Assembly (NCBI GenBank): GCA_963700895.1 | Contig: CAVOZI010000027.1 | Span: forward strand, 45,131-109,130 | Length of the DNA: 64,000 bases | Direction of reading: 5' to 3' | Source of the DNA: Anderseniella sp963700895 | Lineage (GTDB): Bacteria > Pseudomonadota > Alphaproteobacteria > Rhizobiales > Aestuariivirgaceae | Shown: positions 18,811 to 26,373 of the stretch, one piece after another | Layout of the letters: each line of letters opens with the position of its first letter | How positions within the stretch are numbered: the first letter of the stretch is position 1 | Translations under genes and position numbers: made by a program | The notes under the pieces: generated by a model | Databases searched by the model: none | Told to the model about the DNA's origin: nothing | Seen by the model: only the letters and a program-made list of their open reading frames with translations

Positions 18811-20087
18811 TGAGCGGTATCGGGGCCATTGTCTGGCATGACGGGCGCGGCGAGGCTGACCGCGAACAGGTTGCGCGGTTTGGCCAGGCATTGCGGGTCT
18901 ATGGCCGCGACCGGCAGGCAAGCATCTTTTCCGGGCCGTGCGCCCTGCTGTATGCGCATTGTGCGCGCACCACCATTCATGACCCCGGTGGCGCCCCGGC
19001 CGAGGCTGCCGGCGGCAGGTACCATCTGGTATTCGATGGCCGGCTGGACCGGCGTGAGGAGCTGCTGGAGCGCATCGGTGCAGGCCGGGACGGCATGGGC
19101 TGGAGCGATGCACGCCTTGCCGCCGAATGCTGGGCCAAATGGCACGAAGACGCACCGCGGCACTGGTCGGGCGAGTTTGCCGTACTCGTCTGGGATGCGC
19201 AGGAGCGCAAGTTGCACTGCGTCCGTGACCAGCTTGGCCACAGACCCCTGTCATGGCACCGGCGCAGTGACGGAACTGTCATTGTGGCCAGTGCGCCAAT
19301 GCCGATGTTCGCGGTGGACGGAGTTCCGCGCGAAGCCGATGAGCAGAAAATCGCCGACCAGCTGGTGCAGATGTTCAATGACAGCGAGCGCAGCTTTTAT
19401 CGCGGCATCCAGCGGGTCAAGGCAGCGCACCTTGTGACATTCAGTGCGACGGACCAGCGCAAGACAGCCTACTGGTCGCTGGCAGACGTTACATTGCGCG
19501 AGCCGCCCCATGACCTTCGTCAACTCACCGAAGAGGGCCTTGAGCTGTTCGACAAGGCGACGGTCCAGTGCCTGCGTGGCAGCGTGCGGCCGGGCGCATT
19601 CATGAGCGGAGGGCTGGACAGTTCCAGCGTGGCGGTTTCTGCGCTGAAAGCGCTGCCGGAAACGCAATCGCTGCCAACCTTCACGTCCTTGCCCTCGAAT
19701 GAGTGGGACGGCCGCTGTCCGCCTGGGACCTACGGCGATGAACAGCCGTTCGTGGAAGCCATTGCCCGGCTGCACCCCAGGCTCAAGCCGCAGTATGTCC
19801 GCTCCGAGGGTTTCGGCATGTTTCACCTGCTCGACGAGTTCATCGATTTTGCCGGCGTCGCACCGCGCAACACGATGAATTTCTGCTGGCTGCACGAGAT
19901 CCGGCAGACGGCAAGCGAGCAGGGGCTTGATTTGTTGCTCGAAGGCAGCATGGGCAACGCCACCCTGTCGTGGGGCGGGGAAGGAACCTGGCTGGAGTGG
20001 CTGCGGCAAGGCCGCCTGATGCCGCTGGCGCGCGACATGTCAGCGCGTGGCACGCAGGCCGCGCTCGCTCGCGTGGCGTCTCTATAA
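18810..20087 (+). CDS. Asparagine-synthetase-like protein (lasso cyclase type), N-terminal open frame
   Basis: First 425 residues of an AsnB-family protein: an N-terminal glutaminase-like fold followed by the ATP-pyrophosphatase domain with the PP-loop SGGLDSSSVA near residue 270. In ordinary asparagine synthetases residue 2 is the glutaminase cysteine (MCGI); here it is serine (MSGI), so glutamine hydrolysis should not occur. That fits enzymes such as lasso-peptide cyclases, which use an internal amine instead of ammonia. Its start overlaps the stop of the ABC exporter (TGATG). The frame ends early at 20087, and the rest of the synthetase domain continues downstream in other frames to 20781. 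As read, the gene cannot make a full product. Confidence 0.8.
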   Translation: MSGIGAIVWHDGRGEADREQVARFGQALRVYGRDRQASIFSGPCALLYAHCARTTIHDPGGAPAEAAGGRYHLVFDGRLDRREELLERIGAGRDGMGWSDARLAAECWAKWHEDAPRHWSGEFAVLVWDAQERKLHCVRDQLGHRPLSWHRRSDGTVIVASAPMPMFAVDGVPREADEQKIADQLVQMFNDSERSFYRGIQRVKAAHLVTFSATDQRKTAYWSLADVTLREPPHDLRQLTEEGLELFDKATVQCLRGSVRPGAFMSGGLDSSSVAVSALKALPETQSLPTFTSLPSNEWDGRCPPGTYGDEQPFVEAIARLHPRLKPQYVRSEGFGMFHLLDEFIDFAGVAPRNTMNFCWLHEIRQTASEQGLDLLLEGSMGNATLSWGGEGTWLEWLRQGRLMPLARDMSARGTQAALARVASL

Positions 20088-20781
20088 CCAGATGCTTGTA
20101 CCGTTGCTGCCGCAACGCGCAGCCATGTGGGTGCGCAGCGCAAGGTCGGGTTTTCCCCGTTGGCCGCACTGGTACAATTTCAGTGCCATCAACCCGGCGC
20201 TGTTCGAGAAGCTGGACATGCAGAACCGTCTCGACCAGTTCGGCTGGGACTTCTACGCGACCGGAGACGTGGGCGTGACCAGAGGCGGCAGTCTGCTGAC
20301 CGAAGGACCGGCAGAGGAGCGTAGGCGAGATTGACCTCGGCTTCCGGGCCTTGCACGGAATCGAGGTTCGCGACCCGTTCTGCGACCTGAAGCTGATCGA
20401 ATGGTGTTTCAGCCTGCCCGACGAAGTCTTCTACGCCGGCGGCAGGCATCGTGGCTTGATCCGGCACATGATGCAGTCCCGTCTGCCGGCCGAGGTGGTG
20501 AACAACCGGGCAGTGGGACGCCAGATCATCGACTGGCATGCCCGCATGACATGGGATATCGACCGCATCCGCGAGGAGGTGGCGGCATGCGCAGATGATC
20601 CCGGACACCGGTCGCTACATCGATACCGCCCGCCTCAAGGCGCTGCTGGACGATTGGCCGGAAACTGCGCCCTCTGGGCCGGATGAAGCGTGATACGACG
20701 GCGGCATTTGCGTCGGTCGCCATGGCAAGTTCACTCGCGGCAGGTCGGCTTGTGCGCCGCGCCAAGGGGTCCAACCGCTGA
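20056..20781 (+). pseudogene. Frameshifted 3' part of the asparagine-synthetase-like gene
   Basis: Remainder of the AsnB-like protein in successive frames. About 20056-20325 contains WRLYNQMLVPLLPQ and FSAINPALFEKL. About 20330-20590 contains GIEVRDPFCDLKLIEWCF, the conserved AsnB block. About 20595-20690 contains DTGRYIDTARLKALLDDW. About 20695-20781 contains AMASSLAAGRLVRRAKG, a normal lasso-cyclase-like end. Joined to the upstream part, the protein would be about 650 residues, the usual length for the family. Each break steps the frame by plus one, so at least four indels separate it from function. This is either true decay or poor sequence quality. Confidence 0.75.
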
Positions 20782-21367
20782 TCAACGCCCGCCTTGGGGA
20801 GGAGAGTCACGGATGACTGACCCGCGCAGGAATTTACGTACAGACGTAAGGCAGTTCCACATCACCTGAAGGTTAGTATGATTGCCGGTGAAGCCATGAC
20901 TGTCCTGACCCGGCTGAGCGAACGTCAGCTAGACGGTTTGGATGATCAGGTCGGTCCGCGATGAACTCGAGATCACCGACGTTAATATCTCCCGTCTGGG
21001 CAAGGGGCTGTTCCAGGTCGACAACGTGGGACGAAGCTGCCCGAGTACCTGGGATTGAGACAGCCCCGCTATGCGAAATGAGGCAACGCCGAATACCTTG
21101 AGGGCCTCGTTCAGTCTTGATGATCCCTGCGCGTCCTCGAACGCGTACAATCGACGTCCTGGGTACCTTGAAACAGGTGGACGAGAAAACGATATCTGGT
21201 GTGATCCGAGAAACGGGTCGGAACATGAGACGACAAGCGTCTGCGGTTCTAAAGTCCTTGAACGACTCACATTCCTGCATGATTGCCAAGCCAACTTTGC
21301 AGTGGAGCCGGCCGCCGTCGGGGTGAGGATTCCAGGGGCAATTGCAACATCCAAGAAGGGAGACACG
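20782..21367 (+). other. 586-base stretch without a convincing gene
   Basis: Follows the broken cyclase gene. It contains a 28-codon open frame at 20878-20964 preceded by a good GAAGG ribosome-binding site, and several overlapping frames of 60-150 codons on both strands whose composition does not look protein-like. It may hold remnants of degraded genes. No repeat, promoter or RNA could be assigned. Confidence 0.4.
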
Positions 21368-21637
21368 ATGTCTGGTCCGCTCACGTCAAACGGGTTCGGT
21401 TCGTTTCAACAGCTGATTGCAATCCAGGTGGATGCCGAGCACGCGCAGCTGTTACTTGAGATCGACTTGGTGACGCTGTTGGAGGAACGTGACGGACGCT
21501 TGCTGGTCGAATACCCGCGCTGGACCACGCGACCCCATGACGACGAGACCGTCGTGTATGAGCTAAGATCCCGGTTGTCTGCCCTTGGAATTCCATACCA
21601 GAACTGGTCAATTGACTGGGACCGTTCAAGTTTCTGA
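21368..21637 (+). CDS. Small hypothetical protein (89 residues)
   Basis: The start is the ATG at 21368, preceded by a strong ribosome-binding site (GAAGGGAG, 21355-21362). This argues against a longer upstream start in the same frame. The product is 89 residues, acidic, with an alternating hydrophobic pattern (LLLEIDLVTLLEE, RLLVEYPRW) suggesting a small mixed alpha/beta protein without signal peptide or membrane segment. I recognise no family. It lies between the two arms of the lasso-type locus on DNA that otherwise carries little coding sequence, so it may be island cargo or an orphan gene. Confidence 0.5.
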   Translation: MSGPLTSNGFGSFQQLIAIQVDAEHAQLLLEIDLVTLLEERDGRLLVEYPRWTTRPHDDETVVYELRSRLSALGIPYQNWSIDWDRSSF

Positions 21638-22846
21638 ATGCCATCAAGGTCGGACTATCGCTGGCCTTGCGCTTAAGGTAGCAGATCATCTCGAACGCCT
21701 AGATGAAAGGCCAGCCTGTAGTCACTTTCAGGCAATCAGCCGAATAGCAACGTTTGCTTCGTGAAACTCTGGGATTACCGATGGCATTGAGATGTCTAAC
21801 GGCGAGTACCAGGCAATTCCGGCAAACACCTCGGTGGGTGTGAGGGCACGGAATATGGAAACCTAGTAACCTGACACGCCTGTCATCGGTGCATATGGCT
21901 GCGACAACTCGTTTGGGCCCGGTTTTACGTGGAAACGATGAAACTTGAGTGGCGCAAGGCCAGATATCTTTCCAACATCGCGGGTACTCCTCGGATCTGT
22001 TATGGGGGGCGCCCTAGCCGGTGCCGGGCGGTCTTGTTCGACTGATGTGCCTTGTTGCGTGGGTGGCTTCAGCGCGTGCCGACAGGGGTGTCATTGTGTG
22101 ATTTGGGCGCGTTTATACACTACATTATGAGGCAACGAGAATTTCGTGCGACTTTCAAGCGACAGATCTTATCCAGGATCTTAAAATACACGCATTCCAT
22201 CCCTTATTAGAAATATTCTGAATTTGGCATTTTATAATTCTATTATTTTATTTTGATAAGATATAATATTTTAGATTTCGTTTTAAGAAGCGGCTCCGGT
22301 CGGTCGGATACTTCATACACTTGGCAAAAATTCTGCAGTTTTTGAAATTTTATATTGACAAAGTCAAAAATTTATGATATGCATTCAATTTCATGACGAA
22401 TTTTTCAAGATAAAAGAGCTACTTCAGCATCGGATCTTGGTCAATTGCGTGGTGAAAATCCTCCGCATGTCAATTATTGATTGAATTGACAATTGCCACA
22501 TAGCCATCTGGCCGCTTAGTTTTGTGGCATGCTTTGGCCCTTGCTGTACACGGCAAGGAATTAGTCAAAGCGAATTGGGGGTTGTCTTGCGGCTGAGCAG
22601 GTCAAGTGGCGCAATTGGCCGTGGAACATCTGGACCAGCACAGGGCGCTGTTGCCTAGGGCAGGTTCTGCGTCAGTGAAGTCATGGCAGCTGCATAAGTT
22701 TTTGAGATTCGATGGCAGACCTGCATCGCATGGTTAGCATTTTCGGCTGGCAACAGCCGCCGTCAGCCAGAGAAGCAGATTGTATCGACGCTAGCGAAAT
22801 AGTATTTCAATATAATTTTTTCAACATATCAATTCAAGGATTAGAA
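21638..22846 (+). other. 1.2-kb mostly non-coding stretch with an AT-rich core
   Basis: The first half holds only short open frames with poor ribosome-binding sites. From about 22130 to 22500 the sequence becomes markedly AT-rich, unlike the rest of the window, with long runs of A and T and a TTGACA box at 22355-22360. Upstream of 22847 it turns GC-richer and then AT-rich again, with a perfect TATAAT. The composition shift suggests acquired DNA. No RNA gene or insertion-sequence end was recognised. Confidence 0.5.
22785..22816 (+). promoter_or_regulatory. Candidate promoter for the hypothetical gene pair
   Basis: A perfect minus-10 box TATAAT at 22811-22816 lies about 30 bases before the ATG at 22847. 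The best minus-35 match, TCGACG at 22785-22790, is 20 bases upstream, which is longer than ideal. It would give a short leader that still includes the AAGGA ribosome-binding site at 22836-22840. Called from sequence only. Confidence 0.3.
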
Positions 22847-23761
22847 ATGAACAATATTAATAAAGATAAATCGACAAAAATTACGGCAACTAGAATCTCA
22901 TCAAAGACTGGCTCGACCAATATCTACCTCAAAAGATACCTTCCATATCTCGCCCATCCACCGATGCTCCCAACGGAAACGGGTGATGAATACTGGATGC
23001 TGATGGACGAACTGTTTGCAGAACTCAAGCCTGACGGCCTGCTGGAGGCCCAGTATATCGAAGATGTGGTCTACAATAGCTGGCAGATTCGAAAGCTTAG
23101 AAGGGTGCAATCTGACCTCGTCCGGCAGGCAATGATCGAGGTCGGAACTTCCGAACTGTCGCTGGTGGTCTACCTGAACAAACACGTCCTATTCCAAGAG
23201 TACGATACCGAGGCCAAGGCTGAAGTGGCGGCAAGAATCATGATGCAGCAAGCCATGGCGGGCAAAAAGGAGGTAGCCAATGTCATTGAGGGCTATTTGG
23301 TTGAGGTGAGCGGGTTGTCGTGGGCGTGCTTGCAAGCACAGGCCATTGAATCCGTGCTGCCCAGTTACAGCAGGTTCGAGCAAATGATCCAGATGTGCGA
23401 ACGACAGCGGCAGAATGTCTTCAGGGACTTCGTCTTCCTTAGCCAAGCCAAGGCCCTATTGCTGGAACAGCGGAGCAATGAGGCCATCTCGGTGGTGCCC
23501 GATTCTGCCATACCCGGCACTGTCAATGTTGCACCGATTGCAACGGGGTCATCGGCAGCGGGCAGCCTGAAGGTTGCTAACTCTTCCAGTGCGAGCAACA
23601 CGAGTTCGGCGAACCTCCTCCATGACGACTCTCAACGCAGCGATGGGGCTTCCCTCGTGGATGAGCAGGTGAATGCTGCCGCAGCAGTCAGTATGACGTC
23701 TGCGTCGGTGGCTACAGCCAATACGGCTGGATCAAGCAGCGCGATGCCGGGCTCCACATGA
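22847..23761 (+). CDS. Hypothetical protein (304 residues), first gene of a coupled pair
   Basis: I choose the ATG at 22847, because AAGGA at 22836-22840 gives a well-spaced ribosome-binding site. The longer upstream frame has none. Residues 1-35 are basic and polar. Residues 35-215 form a helical domain rich in charged and aromatic residues (LKRYLPYLAHPP, WQIRKLRRVQ). The last 85 residues are a low-complexity Ser/Ala/Thr tail, probably disordered. No signal peptide or membrane segment is seen and I recognise no family. The next gene begins within its stop codon (ATGA overlap), so the two products are probably made together. The 5' end is AT-rich, consistent with recent acquisition. Confidence 0.6.
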   Translation: MNNINKDKSTKITATRISSKTGSTNIYLKRYLPYLAHPPMLPTETGDEYWMLMDELFAELKPDGLLEAQYIEDVVYNSWQIRKLRRVQSDLVRQAMIEVGTSELSLVVYLNKHVLFQEYDTEAKAEVAARIMMQQAMAGKKEVANVIEGYLVEVSGLSWACLQAQAIESVLPSYSRFEQMIQMCERQRQNVFRDFVFLSQAKALLLEQRSNEAISVVPDSAIPGTVNVAPIATGSSAAGSLKVANSSSASNTSSANLLHDDSQRSDGASLVDEQVNAAAAVSMTSASVATANTAGSSSAMPGST

Positions 23762-24279
23762 CAGCCCCCGCATTCGGCAGCAGGGGCCGAGTTGGTGCTG
23801 GTATTGGAGCCCGCCTCAACGCTCGTACTCATGGATTGTTCAGCCGGGTCGGATTGTCCTGCGGAGTGTCCGTTCGCGTGCAGCAGTTGCGTGATGCCTA
23901 TGCAAAGGACCCCTTGACCGCAGATGCACCAGGTTGCCTCGACGAACTGGCCGAGGTGCAGGCAAACATCGAGGAGATACGTCTGGTTCGCCAGCAGCTG
24001 TGGCAGGTGATGCTCGATGCAGAGGGCCAGGATGGTGAACCTGGACCTGACCCGTCAGGCAGTTGCCGATCTCGAAACGGCGAGCAAGAGACAACTGACC
24101 AGGCAAAGGCGAACTACGTGACTTGCCGGACCCGCCATGAGCATCTGGACACTTTGTCTCGCAAGTTGTTGAGCCTGTCAGGCTATCAGGGCAGGGCCGC
24201 GGGGCGGCGGCGCAAGCTGGTGCTGGAAGTTCTGCGCTGTCGCGCCCAGCATCGCTCCGGTAGGCGAACAGACGGCTGA
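23758..24279 (+). CDS. Hypothetical protein with NARTHGLFSR motif (173 residues)
   Basis: Second gene of the coupled pair: its ATG (23758) overlaps the TGA of the upstream gene. The N-terminus contains LNARTHGLFSR. Motifs of the form NAxKHGLxS near the N-terminus recur in many uncharacterised bacterial and phage-related proteins, but this resemblance is from memory and gives no function. The central part is Gln/Leu/Glu-rich and helical (LDELAEVQANIEEIRLVRQQ), suggesting a coiled coil. The C-terminus is strongly basic (GRRRKLVLEVLRCR), compatible with nucleic-acid or membrane binding. No catalytic motif is seen. It ends about 300 bases before the convergent B2 gene. Confidence 0.55.
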   Translation: MTAPAFGSRGRVGAGIGARLNARTHGLFSRVGLSCGVSVRVQQLRDAYAKDPLTADAPGCLDELAEVQANIEEIRLVRQQLWQVMLDAEGQDGEPGPDPSGSCRSRNGEQETTDQAKANYVTCRTRHEHLDTLSRKLLSLSGYQGRAAGRRRKLVLEVLRCRAQHRSGRRTDG

Positions 24280-24592
24280 TGATTTCCTATTGAACAGCAC
24301 ATATCGCCAGACTTACTTTGCCTGAGTATGAGCCATCGCCCATTTCACTCGGATTGCGTCATTACGCGCGAAGTAATCTGCACACTCAAAGTGTTCTGCA
24401 AACCCTGGTGCAACATGCCCTGCTCATACCAGACGTCTAAACAATCAGTAGTAGATTTTCTGTGTATAGTTCAATTTTAAGTTGAGTGCTTGCAAAACAA
24501 GATATTTGCACGAGAAGATTGCACATGGTCACTGGAAAACCCCGCGGCGGCGCCGTGTCCTTTCCTGGTCGGTTGCAACATGGCAATCCTGT
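24280..24592. other. Convergent intergenic region, no gene assigned
   Basis: 313 bases between the hypothetical pair (plus strand) and the B2-like gene (minus strand). On the minus strand a 34-codon frame (24581-24477) starts just after the B2 stop behind an AGGA box. On the plus strand there is a 23-codon frame at 24525. Neither has the features of a lasso precursor. No clear terminator hairpin with a T run was found. Confidence 0.4.
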
Positions 24593-25039
24593 TTAGTCGC
24601 CGGCGAAGCTTGCTCCGGACCGGGCAAGTTCCTTCAGCGGGATCGGCCTGAAGCTGTCCAGATCCGGCAGGTTGCCGGTGATGATCTCATCGCCCGAGGC
24701 AAGCCACGCATGGGCCTCAAGCGCACCACCCGGCCCGCGGCGCACCCCGATACTGAGGGTCCAGCCATGGCCCAGTTCATGCAGCCACGCGGCTGCTGCC
24801 ATCGCCTGCACCAGGCAATCGGACCGCCACGGCACACGCGCCCCGGCCGATGCAATCGCCCAGCCAATCAGGCGGACTACTTCCGCGCTTGCAGGGGTGC
24901 TCGTCGCCGGGTTGGAGAGGCTGGTGAGAATGGTGCTGACCGGCTTGCGCGCCAACTCGAAACGGGCTGCCGCGAGCTTCGCACAGGCTTTCAGCCAGGC
25001 GCGCTTGTGGTGGGCGTCCAGTGCGTTCCAGCGCGCCAC
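24593..25039 (-). CDS. Lasso peptide biosynthesis B2-type protein (transglutaminase-like leader peptidase)
   Basis: Member of the McjB/B2 family, cysteine proteases of transglutaminase fold that remove the leader of lasso peptide precursors. The core shows WRSDCLVQAMAAAAWL with the catalytic Cys, then LEAHAWL with the His, followed by an Asp in LPDLDSF, which together give the expected triad. I choose the GTG at 25039, 7 bases after the RRE stop and giving a 148-residue protein beginning with the family-typical ARWNAL. A TTG at 25090 would overlap the upstream gene by 44 bases. It forms an operon with the RRE and kinase genes. Its presence in HprK/PqqD gene sets without a known precursor leaves another peptide substrate possible. 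Confidence 0.8.
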   Translation of the reverse strand: MARWNALDAHHKRAWLKACAKLAAARFELARKPVSTILTSLSNPATSTPASAEVVRLIGWAIASAGARVPWRSDCLVQAMAAAAWLHELGHGWTLSIGVRRGPGGALEAHAWLASGDEIITGNLPDLDSFRPIPLKELARSGASFAGD

Positions 25040-25046
25040 AAGTCCG

Positions 25047-25337
25047 CTAACGGGTGGTGACAAGACCGTTCTCGACGAGCTCACGGACAAAATCGCTGGT
25101 ATCCTTCATGCAAGTCGCCTCATCCACGTCGTAGCGCTGCACCAGTGCGGCGACGATGTCGCCCAGGGTGCATTCGGTCTGCAGCATGTCCCAGATGACC
25201 CGCGCAGGCCCCTCAAGGCCGTAATAGACGCCATGCTCGGCATCCAGCAGGACAGTATCCTCCGGGCCAAGCTCTGCGGCCGGGAGTTCGCTGGTACGTA
25301 AGAGCACCAGATCTGCTGTCAGGTCGGTTTGCGTCAT
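25047..25337 (-). CDS. PqqD-type RRE (RiPP recognition element) protein
   Basis: Small PqqD-family winged-helix protein (96 residues from the ATG at 25337) that binds RiPP leader peptides and presents them to modifying enzymes. The pattern is typical: VLLDAEHGVYYGLEGPARVI followed by WDMLQTECTLGDIVAALVQRY and a C-terminal FVRELVENGLV helix. Its start overlaps the kinase stop (TGATG), and the B2-like protease follows directly, giving the usual B1-B2 order of split lasso maturation enzymes. Upstream in-frame starts extend into the kinase gene and lack a ribosome-binding site. The leader it recognises was not found in the window. Confidence 0.85.
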   Translation of the reverse strand: MTQTDLTADLVLLRTSELPAAELGPEDTVLLDAEHGVYYGLEGPARVIWDMLQTECTLGDIVAALVQRYDVDEATCMKDTSDFVRELVENGLVTTR

Positions 25338-26281
25338 CAGCCGAATCTCTCCTGAACATGGCCGATAATCAAGTCCATGCATTGATTGTGACGTGACTTG
25401 TCCTTTGGCCGCTTCAGGCTGAAGGCAGGAACCTGCCTGCACAACCTGCCCGCCCAGCTGAAAAATTCCTGCTCATGGCCCATCAGTTCCACGAGGTGCG
25501 CGAGCGACACGTCGCGCCTCGTGCGCATCATGGCATCCATGGGGCTCAGGGCTGAAATCGACGGCGCGTCACGTGCGTCGTCGTGCCAGTCGGTGAAGTA
25601 CAGCGCCTTCAGCTCGCGGGCAGCGGTCGCATATCGCCCCGGTGCAAAGTGGATGTGCTTGCCAAAGCGGTAGCTGTCGACCGCCAGTTCCGACCCATCG
25701 AGCCCGCCAACCTCGGCACCCTCTTCAAACAGGTGCAGTACCGGCAGTGACGGGTATGCCAGAAACGGCACGTCCGGCGTGGTGTGGATGGTGAGCCGGT
25801 CATCGGTGAACAGCTTGAAGCCCCGGGTGCTGAAACTGGCCGCAAGGGTCGACTTGCCGTCGCCGGCATTGCCGGGAAATGCCACGCATCCGGCCGGTGT
25901 TTCAATGGCGGCGCAATGCAGTGGAAAGTACCCGCGCTGATGCAAGGCAGACCCTACGCCCGCCGACATGGCGTACAGGTATGCGGCGGCGTCGAGGTTG
26001 TCCGGGCCGGGGTCAATGGTAATGCTGCTGCCCCCTTCGACAAGGCAGCGGATACCGTTGGTCAGGCCCATGAACACCGTGTCGTTGCCTACGAGGTAGC
26101 CGTCCTTCGAAACTGAATGATGGTCCCAGGACTCTGGCAAGGAGCGCTTTTGCAAAAGCAATGGCGCCGTGTCCAGAATGCATGCATGGTCATCAGCCGA
26201 GGCCGGCTGGAGCAGCCCGTCAAGCCTGATTGCCGTCCTGATCGGCAAGCCGTGCACGAAATAGGTATTCAAGCCAGTCAT
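25337..26281 (-). CDS. HprK-related serine-kinase-like protein of a RiPP locus
   Basis: P-loop kinase-like protein of 314 residues (start ATG 26281, MTGLNTYFVHG) resembling the C-terminal domain of HPr kinase. The Walker A region is PGNAGDGKST, and a second acidic block LFTDDRLTI matches the DDR element of HprK. Homologues next to lasso maturation genes phosphorylate the precursor C-terminus in paeninodin-type clusters. In other genomes HprK-like/PqqD pairs occur without a defined substrate. It is the first gene of a minus-strand operon with the RRE (TGATG overlap) and B2 genes, 92 bases after the hybrid histidine kinase on the same strand, so read-through from that gene is possible. Confidence 0.75.
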   Translation of the reverse strand: MTGLNTYFVHGLPIRTAIRLDGLLQPASADDHACILDTAPLLLQKRSLPESWDHHSVSKDGYLVGNDTVFMGLTNGIRCLVEGGSSITIDPGPDNLDAAAYLYAMSAGVGSALHQRGYFPLHCAAIETPAGCVAFPGNAGDGKSTLAASFSTRGFKLFTDDRLTIHTTPDVPFLAYPSLPVLHLFEEGAEVGGLDGSELAVDSYRFGKHIHFAPGRYATAARELKALYFTDWHDDARDAPSISALSPMDAMMRTRRDVSLAHLVELMGHEQEFFSWAGRLCRQVPAFSLKRPKDKSRHNQCMDLIIGHVQERFG

Positions 26282-26373
26282 TGGATATGGTCGCCGGAAA
26301 GATTGAGCGGGCCGACCATGCAGAAACAGGGCTGCAAGGGCAACAACCATTGCAGCCTCGCCAGGCGCGATGA

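Noticed and set aside
20929..21384. Minus-strand frame of 151 codons in the island
   Set aside because: Ser/Arg-rich translation without motifs, overlapping better-supported plus-strand signals and lacking a ribosome-binding site.
21938..22045. 35-codon plus-strand frame with several Arg and Cys, considered as a RiPP precursor
   Set aside because: No recognisable leader motif or core junction, a weak ribosome-binding site and non-coding surroundings.
22355..22378. TTGACA box with a nearby TATGAT as a promoter
   Set aside because: The spacing is only 12 bases, it lies nearly 500 bases before the next gene, and in AT-rich DNA such matches occur by chance.
24477..24581. 34-codon minus-strand frame just after the B2 gene, with an AGGA box
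   Set aside because: The position is attractive for a lasso precursor, but the peptide lacks a YxxP leader motif and a Thr-x-Gly/Ala core junction with a ring acid at 7-9.
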